Below are positions 46,700-55,873 of a stretch of DNA of 64,000 nt, one piece after another. Source of the stretch: Kitasatospora aureofaciens. Its GTDB lineage: Bacteria > Actinomycetota > Actinomycetes > Streptomycetales > Streptomycetaceae. The stretch covers positions 119,065 through 183,064 of the forward strand of contig JODU01000016.1 in NCBI GenBank assembly GCA_000720845.1, in the 5' to 3' direction. Position 1 is the stretch's first letter. Each line of letters opens with the position of its first letter. The notes beneath the pieces were generated by a model. It worked only from the letters and a program-made list of their open reading frames with translations, was not told the origin of the DNA and made no database searches. A program made the position numbers and the translations under genes.

Positions 46700-47290
46700 T
46701 CAGGCCCGCTGCCGGGCGTGGCGGAGACAGGAGGCGGCCACCACGAAGGGCCACAGCGACTGGAGCGAGGTCACGACGCGTTCCGCGACGCCGGCGTCGC
46801 CGTGCCGTTGCATCTCGATCAGGAACCACACCCCGCCGGCCGCCATCAGGGTCGTCACCGCGATCGAGGGCGCGAGGCGCAGCGCCCAGGGTGCCGCCGG
46901 GCCTCCGTCGACGGCCAGCACCGGCCACACCGCCAGGAGCGTGAACCCGACCACCACCACCGCGCCGTGGTGCAGGGAGCCCCCGCTGCTCGGCGCGGGG
47001 AGAGCCACCAGGACCAGCGCGGCGAGTCCGCCACCGCCCAGCGCGACGCGTCCGGCGGTGGCGGCGGCCCGCAGCCCCCAGGCGGTCAGCAGGTGGCAGA
47101 CGCCCAGGGCCAGGAAGGCCGCCGTCATCACCCAGAACCCATCGGCTCCGTAGGACCCGAGAACGCTGATCGTCTGCGTGACGGGGTCGTAGGAAGACCC
47201 TTCGACGTACGCGGCGCCGCTCCAGCCTGCGACCAGCAGCACGGGTGCGCACCCCGACGACAGCAGGACCCATCTGGGGACAAATCGCAT
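46700..47290 (-). CDS. DUF998-family membrane protein
   Basis: A 196-residue polytopic protein with six predicted membrane segments. The N-terminal part LLSSGCAPVLLVAGWSGAAYV then SYDPVTQTISVLGSYGADGFWVM matches the DUF998 pattern (loop with YDP and xISxLG). Function unknown. No partner gene is close; it is convergent with the small membrane protein gene. Confidence 0.85.
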   Translation of the reverse strand: MRFVPRWVLLSSGCAPVLLVAGWSGAAYVEGSSYDPVTQTISVLGSYGADGFWVMTAAFLALGVCHLLTAWGLRAAATAGRVALGGGGLAALVLVALPAPSSGGSLHHGAVVVVGFTLLAVWPVLAVDGGPAAPWALRLAPSIAVTTLMAAGGVWFLIEMQRHGDAGVAERVVTSLQSLWPFVVAASCLRHARQRA

Positions 47291-47337
47291 CAGGCAACCA
47301 TAGGGCGGACACCCGGGTGAAGCGGTACTCCCGGCTC

Positions 47338-48084
47338 TCACACGGGCGGGTCGAGTGAGCGGAAGTACGTCCAGCTCGTCTCGTTCGGCTCGCTCCACCG
47401 CTCCGGTGCCCGCGCGAACCGCGGGTGGTGGTCTGCGACGTAGGCGCGGGTGCGCTCGGGCACCTCGGCGTACGAGCCGAGCTTGCGGCCCCGGCAGTGG
47501 AAGGTGAGGCCTCCGGGCCGTTGCCCCCGGGCCATCCACGGGACCCACGGGGACATCCGGGTCCACGACATGGTCGCCGGGACGCTGGGGGCCGGGCCCT
47601 CCAGGTCCGCGCGGTGGGCGAAGAACTGGAAGAGCTCCAGGGCCCGGTACGTGTCGCCGGCCGAGTGGCGGGGGTACTGGGCCACCGGCAGGGGGGAGGG
47701 ATAGGCGAGCGGGATCTCCAGGCTGAAGCAGACCTGGGCGCCGAGGTCGGTGGTCGGGACCGGGAAGGGCCGCCACTTCTGGTTGGCCGGGTCGTTCCAG
47801 ACATGCACCACCGGCAGGTCCCGCCAGGTCTCCAGGATCTCGCGGGTGACGGGGTCCAGGTAGAAGGCGGCTTCACGGGTGAGCAGCCGGTAGGCGTCCG
47901 GACCGTCCTCTGGGTCCTGGACCAGGCGGGCGACGTTGACCCCCTCGAAGCCGAAGACATGCTCGTAGGGCTCGTCGGGAGCCCACGCATACACGTTTCC
48001 GGACCACCAGTACGTGACCTCCTCACCGTCGAGACAGGCCCGGGTGCGGGCGAGGGAGCGGAGCGACTGTGCGGGTGTCGTCAT
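47338..48084 (-). CDS. DUF1838-family protein
   Basis: A 248-residue soluble protein. The EEVTYWWSGNVYAWAPDEPYEHVFGFEGVNVAR start and the TWRDLPVVHVWNDPANQKWRPFPV and SWTRMSPWVPWMARGQRPGGLTFHCRGRK segments fit DUF1838. Function unknown. The start at 48084 (MTTPAQSL) is preferred over 48132 by resemblance to family starts; neither has a good ribosome site. Confidence 0.75.
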   Translation of the reverse strand: MTTPAQSLRSLARTRACLDGEEVTYWWSGNVYAWAPDEPYEHVFGFEGVNVARLVQDPEDGPDAYRLLTREAAFYLDPVTREILETWRDLPVVHVWNDPANQKWRPFPVPTTDLGAQVCFSLEIPLAYPSPLPVAQYPRHSAGDTYRALELFQFFAHRADLEGPAPSVPATMSWTRMSPWVPWMARGQRPGGLTFHCRGRKLGSYAEVPERTRAYVADHHPRFARAPERWSEPNETSWTYFRSLDPPV

Positions 48085-48439
48085 GGGAGGTACTCTGCGC
48101 GACCGCCACCCGCGCCGGGCGGGAAACGACACGCCCTGCCCCGGAAACGGCCGGAAGCAACTGGCCGTACGTCACAACCGGACTGCGCGACGCCGTCCCA
48201 GCCGGCGCGCGAGCGGGCCGAGGCGGCTTCGGCGGACCACGGCACGGACCCCGACGTCGTCCCTGGCACCCGTCGTGCTGGGCTCCGGGGCACAGCCGTC
48301 CACCGGCGGGACACCGCGCCCCCTGGTCCGCCGGAGCGCGAACCCCTCCCCGAACGCCACCCATCTCCGCCCCGCAGTCCTCTGACGTGCTTCCGCACGA
48401 ACATCCCCCCGGCTCCCGGCGGTTGGGGGACCATGAGGC
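48085..48439. other. divergent intergenic region
   Basis: About 355 bases between the DUF1838 gene and the GNAT gene. I see no supported gene, repeat, or terminator; open frames here look random. A GGGGGA at 48425-48430 serves as the ribosome site of the GNAT gene. Confidence 0.5.
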
Positions 48440-49321
48440 ATGCGAACGGACGGCTGGCACCTCACCGAAGATCTCGACGACTTCCTGGCCGGGGCCTGGG
48501 ACTTCCTGTGCTCGCGCCCCGCCCCGCACACCACTCACCTGTCGGCGATCGAGAAGCTGCGCACGCGCGGCGGGGGCGCTGCCGCGTCCGGGGCGGGAGC
48601 CACCGGCTTCGGGTGGCTGGAGGAGGGCGGCGAGGTCCGCGCCGCGTTCCTGCGCCCGTCGGCCGGCCGGCTGACCCTCACCGCCCTCTCCCCCGGGCAG
48701 GCCGACCGCTTCGCCACCCATCTGCTCGGCCTCGGCCTGCGCCCCTCCGGCGTCCTGTCGGACGACGCGACCGCCACCGCGTTCGCCGAGGCCTGGCGAC
48801 GGCACACCGGCGCCGCATCCGTGCGCTGTTGGGGAGCCCGTCTCCACCGGCTCGGCACGCTCACCCCGCCGCAGCCCCTTCCGGCGGGCCGGGGCCGGCC
48901 CGTGGGCCAGCGGGAGCACGGGCACCTCATGCGCTGGTGCCGTGAGTTCGCCACGGACGTCGGCGAGGAAGTGACCATCGACGCCGCGTCCTGGGACGGC
49001 ACCCGCTTCGCCGAGAAGCGCTACACCTTCTGGGAGACCCCGGACGGCACACCCGTCTCCATGGCGGGCGCGAACCCTCTGGTCGGCGGGCAGGTCCGGA
49101 TCGACCCCGTCTACACCCCGGCCCGGCATCGCGGTCGCGGCTACGCGGGCGCCGTGACGGTCGAGGTCAGCCGTGCCGCACTGGCCGCCGGCGCGACGGA
49201 GGTGGTGCTGTACACGGATCCCGCCAACCGCACCAGCAACGCCCTGTACCGGCGCATCGGTTACGTCCCGCTCGCCGACTTCTGCGCCTACGACTTCGCC
49301 CACACCGTCCGGCATCCGTAG
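48440..49321 (+). CDS. GNAT-family N-acetyltransferase
   Basis: A 293-residue acetyltransferase. The C-terminal half carries the GNAT acetyl-CoA site (VRIDPVYTPARHRGRGYAGAVTVEVSRAAL) and the following VVLYTDPANRTSNALYRRIGYVPLADF. The N-terminal 130 residues are a degenerate GNAT-like or substrate domain, as in two-domain Streptomyces GNATs. Substrate unknown. ATG 48440 with GGGGGA nine bases upstream. Confidence 0.88.
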   Translation: MRTDGWHLTEDLDDFLAGAWDFLCSRPAPHTTHLSAIEKLRTRGGGAAASGAGATGFGWLEEGGEVRAAFLRPSAGRLTLTALSPGQADRFATHLLGLGLRPSGVLSDDATATAFAEAWRRHTGAASVRCWGARLHRLGTLTPPQPLPAGRGRPVGQREHGHLMRWCREFATDVGEEVTIDAASWDGTRFAEKRYTFWETPDGTPVSMAGANPLVGGQVRIDPVYTPARHRGRGYAGAVTVEVSRAALAAGATEVVLYTDPANRTSNALYRRIGYVPLADFCAYDFAHTVRHP

Positions 49322-49442
49322 ACGCACCGGTGAACCGGGCCGCCCCGTACGGCCGTTGACGGCGGTGGGCCGCGCCCCTACGGTGCCCTCACCGCGCGGC
49401 CCGGAGCGGTCCCGAGGGCTCCGAGAGGATGGTGAAAGGCCG

Positions 49443-50432
49443 ATGAAGGCAGTGGTCCAGGAGCGGTTCGGCCCGCCGGACAGTCTGCGGCTGCGGGACA
49501 TCGACCAGCCTCACGCCGGGGACGGCGAGGTGCTGGTGCGGGTGCGCGCCGCCGCGGTGAACCCCTACGACTGGCACATGCTGCGCGGAGACCCGTACGC
49601 CGCGCGGCTGACGGGCGGCATGGGGCTGACCCGGCCGAAGTCCCGGGTGGCCGGCATCGACGCGGCCGGGGTGGTGGAGCGGGTCGGCGCGGGCGTGCGG
49701 GGGCTCGACCCCGGCGATCCGGTACTGGGCTTCTGCCCCGGTGCCTTCGCCGAGTACGCGCGCACCTCTGCACCGCTGCTGGTGCCCGTGCCCGGCGGCC
49801 TGACCTTCGCGCAGGCCGCGGCGCTGCCGATGGGCGCGGTGACCGCACTGCGCGGCATCCGGACCGTCGGCCGCGTACGTCCCGGGCAGCGGGTCCTGGT
49901 CAACGGCGCGGGCGGCGGAGTGGGCACCTTCGCGGTGCAGATCGCGGCGGTCCTGGACGCCGAGGTCACCGGGGTGTGCAGCGCCGGCAACGCCGGCCTG
50001 GTGCGTTCGCTGGGCGCGGCCCACGTCCTGGACTACGCCCGACAGGACTTCACCGACGGAGGCGAGCGCTACGACGTCATCCTGGACAACGTCGGCAACC
50101 ACCCGCTGGGCCGGCTGCGCCGGGCGCTCGCCCCCGCGGGCGTCCTGGTGGCCAACGGCGGCGGCTCGCCCGGCCGCGTGTTCGGAGCGATCGGCGCCAT
50201 GCTGCAGCTGGCGGCGGTCAACGCGGTCACGCGGCAGCGGCTGCGTCCGATCCTCCCCGCGACACCGGACGGGCCGGCCCACGAGGACCTGCTCGCCCTC
50301 GCCGCCCTCGTCGAGGCCGGGCAGCTCACGCCCGTGGTCGGCCGGACCTTCGCCCTGGCCGACACGGTGCAGGCGGTACGGCACGTCGAGAAGGGGCACG
50401 CCCGCGGCAAGACGGTGATCACCGTGTCGTGA
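49443..50432 (+). CDS. NAD(P)-dependent quinone oxidoreductase / alcohol dehydrogenase-like
   Basis: A 329-residue medium-chain reductase without the structural zinc cysteines. It starts MKAVVQERFGPPDSLRLRDID, has VKVNPYDWHMLRGD-type substrate loop (VNPYDWHMLRGDP), and an NAD(P) site VLVNGAGGGVGTFAVQIA. Reduces quinones or enones with NADPH. Stand-alone gene ahead of the convergent homoserine dehydrogenase gene. Confidence 0.9.
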   Translation: MKAVVQERFGPPDSLRLRDIDQPHAGDGEVLVRVRAAAVNPYDWHMLRGDPYAARLTGGMGLTRPKSRVAGIDAAGVVERVGAGVRGLDPGDPVLGFCPGAFAEYARTSAPLLVPVPGGLTFAQAAALPMGAVTALRGIRTVGRVRPGQRVLVNGAGGGVGTFAVQIAAVLDAEVTGVCSAGNAGLVRSLGAAHVLDYARQDFTDGGERYDVILDNVGNHPLGRLRRALAPAGVLVANGGGSPGRVFGAIGAMLQLAAVNAVTRQRLRPILPATPDGPAHEDLLALAALVEAGQLTPVVGRTFALADTVQAVRHVEKGHARGKTVITVS

Positions 50433-50465
50433 GCGTCCCGCGAAGGGAGTCGTCGTGGCCGCGCT

Positions 50466-51491
50466 TCAGCAGAAACCCGCGCGCGGGGCCGTGACCTCGA
50501 CGGTGTCCCTCACCAGGGCCAGCGCCGCGCCCACCGGGCTCGACCGGCCACCGCTCACGGTCACGTCGCCCGCGTCCGGACAGCCGAAGACGACGGCCTT
50601 CTCGGGCCCGGTCAGTGCGTGCAGCGGGTCCCCCGGCTCCGTCTCCTCCAGCCGTACGCGCACGATGCCGGGCTCGGCCACCGACGCACCGGCGACCGCC
50701 CGCAGCCGACGGGACCGGGCCGCCGCGTCCAGGGCCCGGCCGGCGGTGCTCGTGTCGACGGGCTGCGCCCGCACGCGCACCTCGGCCGGGTCCCAGCCCC
50801 AGGCCAGCGCGGCCAGCAGCCGCACCTTGGTGGCCGCGTCCTCGCCCGACAGGTCCGCCGAGGGGTCCGCCTCCGCGATGCCCCGCAGCCGCGCGGCGCG
50901 GATCGCGTCGTCCAGCGTGTCGCCTTCGGCGAGGCGGTCGAGGACGAAGGTGACGGTGCCGTTGGGGCAGGCGCGGATCGTCCGGCAGTCCAGGCCGCGC
51001 AGGGAGGCCCGCGACAGGTCGCCCGCCGGGAGGGCCGCCCCGGTGGCCCCGGAGATCCTGATCATGCTGCCGCCCGCCCGTGCGGCCGCGTCGAGTTCCC
51101 GCCAGTGGGTGAGCAGGTGGCTCTTGGTGGCCGTCACCACGTGGACGCCCCGGCGCAGTGCGGTCACCGCCTCCCGTGCGGCGCGCTCCCGCGGTCCGGG
51201 CGAGGACGGGACGGCCTGGACGAACACCCGCGCGCCGGTGCGGTCGAGGGTCTCCTCCAGCGGGCGCACGGGACCCCACTGCGAGCGCGGCGGCAGCGCC
51301 CCGTCCGCGCCAGGCCGGCCCTGGGCCGCGCTCGCGCGTACGGCGGCCACCCGCGGCCGTACGCCGTGCCGGCGTGCGAGCGTGTCGCCGTCCCGGACCA
51401 GCCGGTCGGCGAAGGCCCGCCCGACCGGGCCGTACCCGGCGAGGACCACATCGGCCCGTGTCGCTTCCGTCGCTCGTGTCGCTTCACCCAT
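50466..51491 (-). CDS. homoserine dehydrogenase
   Basis: A 341-residue enzyme with NAD site VVLAGYGPVGRAF, the substrate/catalytic stretch CPNGTVTFVLDRLAEGDTLDDAIRAARLRGIAEADPSADLSGEDAATKVRLL and VVTATKSHLLTHW earlier. It reduces aspartate semialdehyde to homoserine (threonine/methionine pathway). It lacks a C-terminal ACT domain and is shorter than the main Streptomyces Hom, so it is likely a second, accessory copy. The N-terminal MGEATRATEATRAD contains a small repeat. Confidence 0.87.
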   Translation of the reverse strand: MGEATRATEATRADVVLAGYGPVGRAFADRLVRDGDTLARRHGVRPRVAAVRASAAQGRPGADGALPPRSQWGPVRPLEETLDRTGARVFVQAVPSSPGPRERAAREAVTALRRGVHVVTATKSHLLTHWRELDAAARAGGSMIRISGATGAALPAGDLSRASLRGLDCRTIRACPNGTVTFVLDRLAEGDTLDDAIRAARLRGIAEADPSADLSGEDAATKVRLLAALAWGWDPAEVRVRAQPVDTSTAGRALDAAARSRRLRAVAGASVAEPGIVRVRLEETEPGDPLHALTGPEKAVVFGCPDAGDVTVSGGRSSPVGAALALVRDTVEVTAPRAGFC

Positions 51492-51506
51492 GGGTCCGGG
51501 ATCTTC

Positions 51507-51888
51507 TCACATCACCGCCCGTACCGCGGACCGTCGGCGGGGCGGCCGTACGAGCCCGGAGCGGTAGGCGTGGGCGGCCAGTTGGGCGCGGTCCCGGGCG
51601 CCGAGCTCGGTCTTGGCGCGCTGGACGCGGGTGCGTACGGTCAGCGGGTCGTGATCAGCGGCAGTCCGGCGGCCGCCAGTGAGCCGAAGGTGATCAGCAG
51701 CACCACCGGTGGCGTACGCCGTGGGACCCGTCCTCGCTGACCGTCGACGGGTCGAGGGGATCGGAGACCGCGGCGACCTGCGGTCCGTCGGCCACCTCGG
51801 CGACCAGGGTGTCGATCGCCGCCCGGTACTCGGTCGCCGTGACCTTCCGTCCGTCCGGTGCGACGAGCACGATCCGGGCGCTCGCGGA
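51507..51888 (-). pseudogene. decayed MMPL transporter fused to a LuxR-type HTH remnant
   Basis: Three frames carry relics. Codons 51888 to 51697 read SASARIVLVAPDGRKVTATE ... QVAAVSDPLDPSTV, as near an MMPL N-terminus. A second frame, ending at 51641, reads VVLLITFGSLAAAGLPLITT, an MMPL membrane segment. A third, 51644 to 51507, reads LTVRTRVQRAKTELGARDRA then QLAAHAYRSGLVRP, the end of a LuxR-family response regulator. The central parts of both genes are missing, which looks like a large deletion plus frameshifts. Confidence 0.7.
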
Positions 51889-52623
51889 GAGGTCTCCGCA
51901 TCTGATCTGGGGAACCTCTCCAGCTTCACCGGGCGGTCCGCCCCGCCCCGCCCCGTCGTCGTCGGCGGCGACCGTTGTATGTACTCGGTTTCGAGTACCG
52001 GGGCCCGCGGCCGGGCGCGCCTCCTCCCCCGTGGGACGCAGGTCCACCACGGTGGCCGCGAAGGCCAGCGGGCCGGGCAGGAGGGGGATCAGTACCGGGA
52101 TCGACCAGGCGAGCAGCGCGGCCAGAACGACCGCGCCGGCCAGCAGGAAGGTGCCGCGGAGATCTACGAGGGAGCGCAGGAGACCCTCGCGCGGGGACAG
52201 CGCGTGCGGTGCCGGCAGCGCGGTCGTGCGCAGGGCCACTGTCGCGATGCCGAGGGTGAGCAGCGCCAGCGCGGGTGCCACGAGGTCCGCGCCGGGCAGG
52301 GCGGCGCGGGTCAGCGCGGAGTCCACCAGCAGGACGCCGGCGAGGAGCGGTACGGCCAGCCCGCCGGCGAGTGAGCCGCGGGTCAGCCGGGCGCGCAGGT
52401 GCCCGGCGTACGTGCCGGTGTCGACGGGCACCGCGTCCTCGGCGGCCCGGCGCAGGGTGGCCGAGGCGGCGGCGAACGCGGCCGGTGCGGTGACGACGGG
52501 CAGGCAGGCCACGGCGGTGAGCAGGCCCACCAGCAGCATGTCGGCGAAGAGGGTGAAGCCGGCCGAGAAGACCTCTCGGGGCTCCCTGCGGCCGTTCGGC
52601 GGGAGTGCGGGCGTCTGGGTCAT
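51694..52623 (-). CDS. YesL-like (DUF624) membrane protein with foreign C-terminal extension
   Basis: A 309-codon frame. Residues 1 to about 215 are a YesL/DUF624 membrane protein (AGFTLFADMLLVGLLTAVACLPVVTAPAAF, four to five more segments, VLAALLAWSIPVLIPLL). After about residue 225 the frame runs without a stop through intergenic DNA, including the repeat at 51981-51998, into the MMPL relic. The true protein probably ended near residue 220-230 before a mutation extended it. YesL proteins accompany ABC importers for complex plant sugars; here it follows the two permease genes. Confidence 0.75.
   Translation of the reverse strand: MTQTPALPPNGRREPREVFSAGFTLFADMLLVGLLTAVACLPVVTAPAAFAAASATLRRAAEDAVPVDTGTYAGHLRARLTRGSLAGGLAVPLLAGVLLVDSALTRAALPGADLVAPALALLTLGIATVALRTTALPAPHALSPREGLLRSLVDLRGTFLLAGAVVLAALLAWSIPVLIPLLPGPLAFAATVVDLRPTGEEARPAAGPGTRNRVHTTVAADDDGAGRGGPPGEAGEVPQIRCGDLSASARIVLVAPDGRKVTATEYRAAIDTLVAEVADGPQVAAVSDPLDPSTVSEDGSHGVRHRWCC
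51981..51998. promoter_or_regulatory. inverted repeat, orphan operator candidate
   Basis: GTACTCG-GTTT-CGAGTAC, a perfect 7-4-7 inverted repeat about 93 bases upstream of the MMPL relic on the minus strand. It has the architecture of a TetR-type operator, as if it once controlled the lost MMPL gene. Confidence 0.5.
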
Positions 52624-52628
52624 GGGGG

Positions 52629-53465
52629 TCAGCCCTTCAGTCCGGAAGTGGCCATGCCCTGCACCAGGTAGCGCTGGAACACGAAGAAGAACAGCACGAT
52701 CGGCAGTACGGAGAGCACCGACATGGCGAACATGGGGCCGTAGGCGGAGGTGCTGGACTGGTCGACGAAGCTGCGCAGGGCCAGGGTGATGGTGAACTTC
52801 TCCGGCGCGAACAGGTAGATCATCTGCGTGAAGAAGTCGTTCCAGGTCCAGATGAACGTGAAGATCGCCGTGGTGATCAGCGACGGCCGGCTCAGCGGCA
52901 GCGTGAGCGACCAGTACGTGCGGAAGGCGCCGCAGCCGTCGATGCGGGCCGACTCCTCCAGCTCGCGGGGAAGTCCGCGCATGAACTGGACGATGAGGAA
53001 GACGAAGAACGCCTCGGTGGCCAGGAACTTCGGCAGGATCAGCGGCCAGTAGGTGTCCACCATGCCGAGCCGGTTGAAGATGATGTACTGCGGGATCAGC
53101 ACGACGTGGTGCGGCAGCATGAGGGTGGCGACCATGAAGGCGAACATCGCCTTGCGCATCCGGAAGCGCAGCCGGGCGAAGGCGTAGGCGGCCAGGGAGC
53201 AGGAGAGCACGTTGCCGACGACGGCGCCGCCCGCGATCAGCAGGGAGTTCCACAGCAGCCGGCTCACCGGGACACCGGAGACCCCGTCCAGGGCGGTCGT
53301 GTAGTTCGACCACTCCAGGTGGCTGGGCCACAGGTCCAGGCTGGTCACCACCTCGTCGGCCGGTTTGAGGGAGGTGGCGAGCAGCCAGGCCAGGGGGTAC
53401 AGCAGGACGAGCAGTCCCGCGAGGGCGAGCGTGTGCGGCAGCCATCGCCTGGTGGTGGGGTTCAT
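52629..53465 (-). CDS. carbohydrate ABC transporter permease (MalG-type)
   Basis: A 278-residue inner-membrane permease with six hydrophobic segments. The EAA loop ELEESARIDGCGAFRTYWSLTLPLSRP contacts the ATPase. It pairs with the upstream permease (four-base overlap, ATG at 53465) and the solute-binding protein. No ATPase gene is present, so a shared MsiK-like ATPase would be used, as usual in Streptomyces sugar importers. Confidence 0.93.
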   Translation of the reverse strand: MNPTTRRWLPHTLALAGLLVLLYPLAWLLATSLKPADEVVTSLDLWPSHLEWSNYTTALDGVSGVPVSRLLWNSLLIAGGAVVGNVLSCSLAAYAFARLRFRMRKAMFAFMVATLMLPHHVVLIPQYIIFNRLGMVDTYWPLILPKFLATEAFFVFLIVQFMRGLPRELEESARIDGCGAFRTYWSLTLPLSRPSLITTAIFTFIWTWNDFFTQMIYLFAPEKFTITLALRSFVDQSSTSAYGPMFAMSVLSVLPIVLFFFVFQRYLVQGMATSGLKG

Positions 53466-54430
53466 CGCCCCTCCTCGTCCGCGTAGAAGACCCAGGACCT
53501 GGAGGTCCGGAACAGGATCAGGGTGATGACGGCGACGGCGATCAGCAGCAGCCATGCCATGGCCGCCGCGTAGCCCATGTGGGAGGCGGTGAAGCCGCGT
53601 TCGTAGAGGTAGAGCGTGTAGAACATCGTCGAGTCGGCCGGGCCGCCGCTGCCGCCGCTGACCGCGAAGGCCGGGGTGAACACCTGGAAGGACTGGATCA
53701 TCTCCAGGACCAGGTTGAAGAAGACGACCGGGGACAGCATCGGCACGGTGACCGAGACGAACTGCCGCAGGCGGCCCGCGCCGTCCAGCGCCGCCGCCTC
53801 GTACAGCTCGGGCGAGATCTGCTGGAGTCCGGCGAGGAAGATCACCATGGGCGCGCCGAACTGCCACACCGTCAGCAGGACGATGACGAACACCGCCAGG
53901 TCCGGGTCGCCCACCCAGCCGCCCGTGTCGATGCCGACCGCGCCCAGGACGTGGGCGACGGAGCCGCCGTCGTTGAACAGCGCCCGCCACACCAGCGCGA
54001 TCGTCATGCTCGCCCCGAGCAGCGAGGGCGCGTAGAAGGCGGAGCGGTAGAAGGCGCGCCCGCGGCCGAGGCTCTTGAGGAGCAGGGCCGCCCCGAGTGC
54101 GAGGGCCAGTTTGAGCGGCACGGCGACGACGACGTACAGCAGGGTGGTGCCGACCGAGCGCCAGAAGCGGGGGTCCTCGGTGAGCATCTCCGTGTAGTTG
54201 CGCAGGCCCACCCAGTGCGGTGGGTCGAAGAGGTTGTAGTCCGTGAAGGACAGGTACAGCGACACGGCCATGGGCACCAGCGTCAGCACGGCCGCGCCCA
54301 GCATCCACGGCGTGAGGAACACGTAGGCGGGCCACTGCTGTTCGCGGCGCCCGCGCCGGCGTCCGGCCGGCGGCCGTGGTGGCGCCGTGCGGTCGGCGCG
54401 CGCGGGCGCCCTGGTCGATATCGTGCTCAT
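53462..54430 (-). CDS. carbohydrate ABC transporter permease (MalF-type)
   Basis: A 322-residue permease. A basic, proline-rich N-tail precedes the first segment (AYVFLTPWMLGAAVLTLVPMAVSLYLS); the EAA loop is ISPELYEAAALDGAGRLRQFVSVTVPMLSP. Overlaps the binding-protein gene (start ATG at 54430) and the second permease by four bases, so all three are co-translated. Confidence 0.93.
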   Translation of the reverse strand: MSTISTRAPARADRTAPPRPPAGRRRGRREQQWPAYVFLTPWMLGAAVLTLVPMAVSLYLSFTDYNLFDPPHWVGLRNYTEMLTEDPRFWRSVGTTLLYVVVAVPLKLALALGAALLLKSLGRGRAFYRSAFYAPSLLGASMTIALVWRALFNDGGSVAHVLGAVGIDTGGWVGDPDLAVFVIVLLTVWQFGAPMVIFLAGLQQISPELYEAAALDGAGRLRQFVSVTVPMLSPVVFFNLVLEMIQSFQVFTPAFAVSGGSGGPADSTMFYTLYLYERGFTASHMGYAAAMAWLLLIAVAVITLILFRTSRSWVFYADEEGR

Positions 54431-55764
54431 GACCGCAGCTCCCGGTTGGCCTCGTCGATGAGTTCGCGCGCCGCCTCGCGCGGGGAGGTCAGTTCGTACA
54501 TGACCCGCTGGTAGGCGCGTTTGAAGGCGGTCTGGATGGCGACGTCGCCCCGGGGCGGCGCGGTGGGCGGGGCGTCCAGTCCGTACTTCTCCATCTTCTG
54601 CGCGTAGTCGTAGATCTCCCGCTCTGCTCCTTCGAGGGTCTTGGCCACGCGCGCGGCGATCTTGCGGTTCGGGGGCGTCGACCGGGTGAAGCCGAGGATG
54701 TCGCCGGCCCGCTCGTCGTTGAGGAGGAAGTCGACGAGCGCGGTCGCCTCCTCGGGGTGATCGGTGTGCGCCCCGACGCCGAGGAGCATGGAGGGCTTGA
54801 AGTACGCGCCCTGGCGACCGTCGGTGGTGGGGACCGGGGCGAAGTGGACGTGGTCGCCGAGCAGCGCGGTGTATCCGGGGAACGGCGCGTCCCAGGTGAA
54901 GTCGGCGGCGGCGAGACCGCGGCCCATGGGCGACGTCTCGGTGGTGTCGGCCTGCGCGGTGTCCGGGGCCTCGGCGACGCTGCCTTCCTCGCGCAGCCTG
55001 TCGCAGAAGGTCCAGAACTCGGTGAGGTCGTCCTCGGTGAAGCCGAGCTTCGTCTGGCTCGCGTACAGTTTCCCGCCGCGGCCGCGCAGCCAGTCCTCGA
55101 AGACGTCCTCGTTGACACCGTTGTCGTTGGCGCCCACCACGGTGCGTCCGTCGGGGGCCTCCAGACCCAGGGCGGCGATCTTCCGGTTGGCGTCGGCCCA
55201 TTGCTCCCAGGTCCAGTCGGGCCGGGGGGCGGGGATGCCGGCCTGTGCGTAGATCCTGGAGTCGTAGGCGTAGCCGGTGATGCCGCGGCCCATGGGCACG
55301 GCGTACTGCTGACCCTCGTAGGTGCCCGTGCGCAGGAACTCCTCGTCCATCTCGGAGGTGCGGATCGTGCCGCCCTCGACGGCGTCGTCGAGCGGCAGGA
55401 GCGCGCCGCCGCCCGAGTACTGGGAGATCTGGCGGTAGTCGAGCTGCGCCACGTCGGGGATGCCGCCGCCGGCCGCCTGGGTGGCCAGTTTCTGCATGTA
55501 GGAACCGAAGTCGGCGTTCGAGGTGCGGACGGTGATGCCGGGGTGTTCCCGCTCGAAGAGTTCCACGGCCTTCTTGGTGCGTTCGGCGCGGTCGTCGTTG
55601 CCCCACCAGGAGAAGGTGAGGGTGACTCCTTCGGACGACACCTCGCCGGAGGAGGAGCACGCGCTGAGCGATGCCGTCAGCGCGGTGCTGAGGGCGACGG
55701 CGGCCGTGGCCAGGACGGCCCGGCGGTTGGGGAGTCGGCGCCGACCGCTTCGGGGTTCGGGCAT
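54427..55764 (-). CDS. sugar ABC transporter solute-binding lipoprotein
   Basis: A 445-residue extracellular binding protein. Signal with lipobox LSAC (Cys36), then TLTFSWWGNDDRAERTKKAVELFEREHPGI, the typical family 1 (MalE/UgpB-like) start, and TRSTPPNRK near residue 370. It would deliver a mono- or oligosaccharide to the two downstream permeases. Upstream is a cupin gene. Confidence 0.93.
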   Translation of the reverse strand: MPEPRSGRRRLPNRRAVLATAAVALSTALTASLSACSSSGEVSSEGVTLTFSWWGNDDRAERTKKAVELFEREHPGITVRTSNADFGSYMQKLATQAAGGGIPDVAQLDYRQISQYSGGGALLPLDDAVEGGTIRTSEMDEEFLRTGTYEGQQYAVPMGRGITGYAYDSRIYAQAGIPAPRPDWTWEQWADANRKIAALGLEAPDGRTVVGANDNGVNEDVFEDWLRGRGGKLYASQTKLGFTEDDLTEFWTFCDRLREEGSVAEAPDTAQADTTETSPMGRGLAAADFTWDAPFPGYTALLGDHVHFAPVPTTDGRQGAYFKPSMLLGVGAHTDHPEEATALVDFLLNDERAGDILGFTRSTPPNRKIAARVAKTLEGAEREIYDYAQKMEKYGLDAPPTAPPRGDVAIQTAFKRAYQRVMYELTSPREAARELIDEANRELRS

Positions 55765-55873
55765 GGGGGCCTTCCCGGGGTGCGGGGATGGGTGGGGGGA
55801 GGTGCGCGGCTCGGTCGGAGCGCGCTGTTCCGGACACGGGAGAGTGCGGGTGGGCGAGCCGGTGGGGGCGGGC

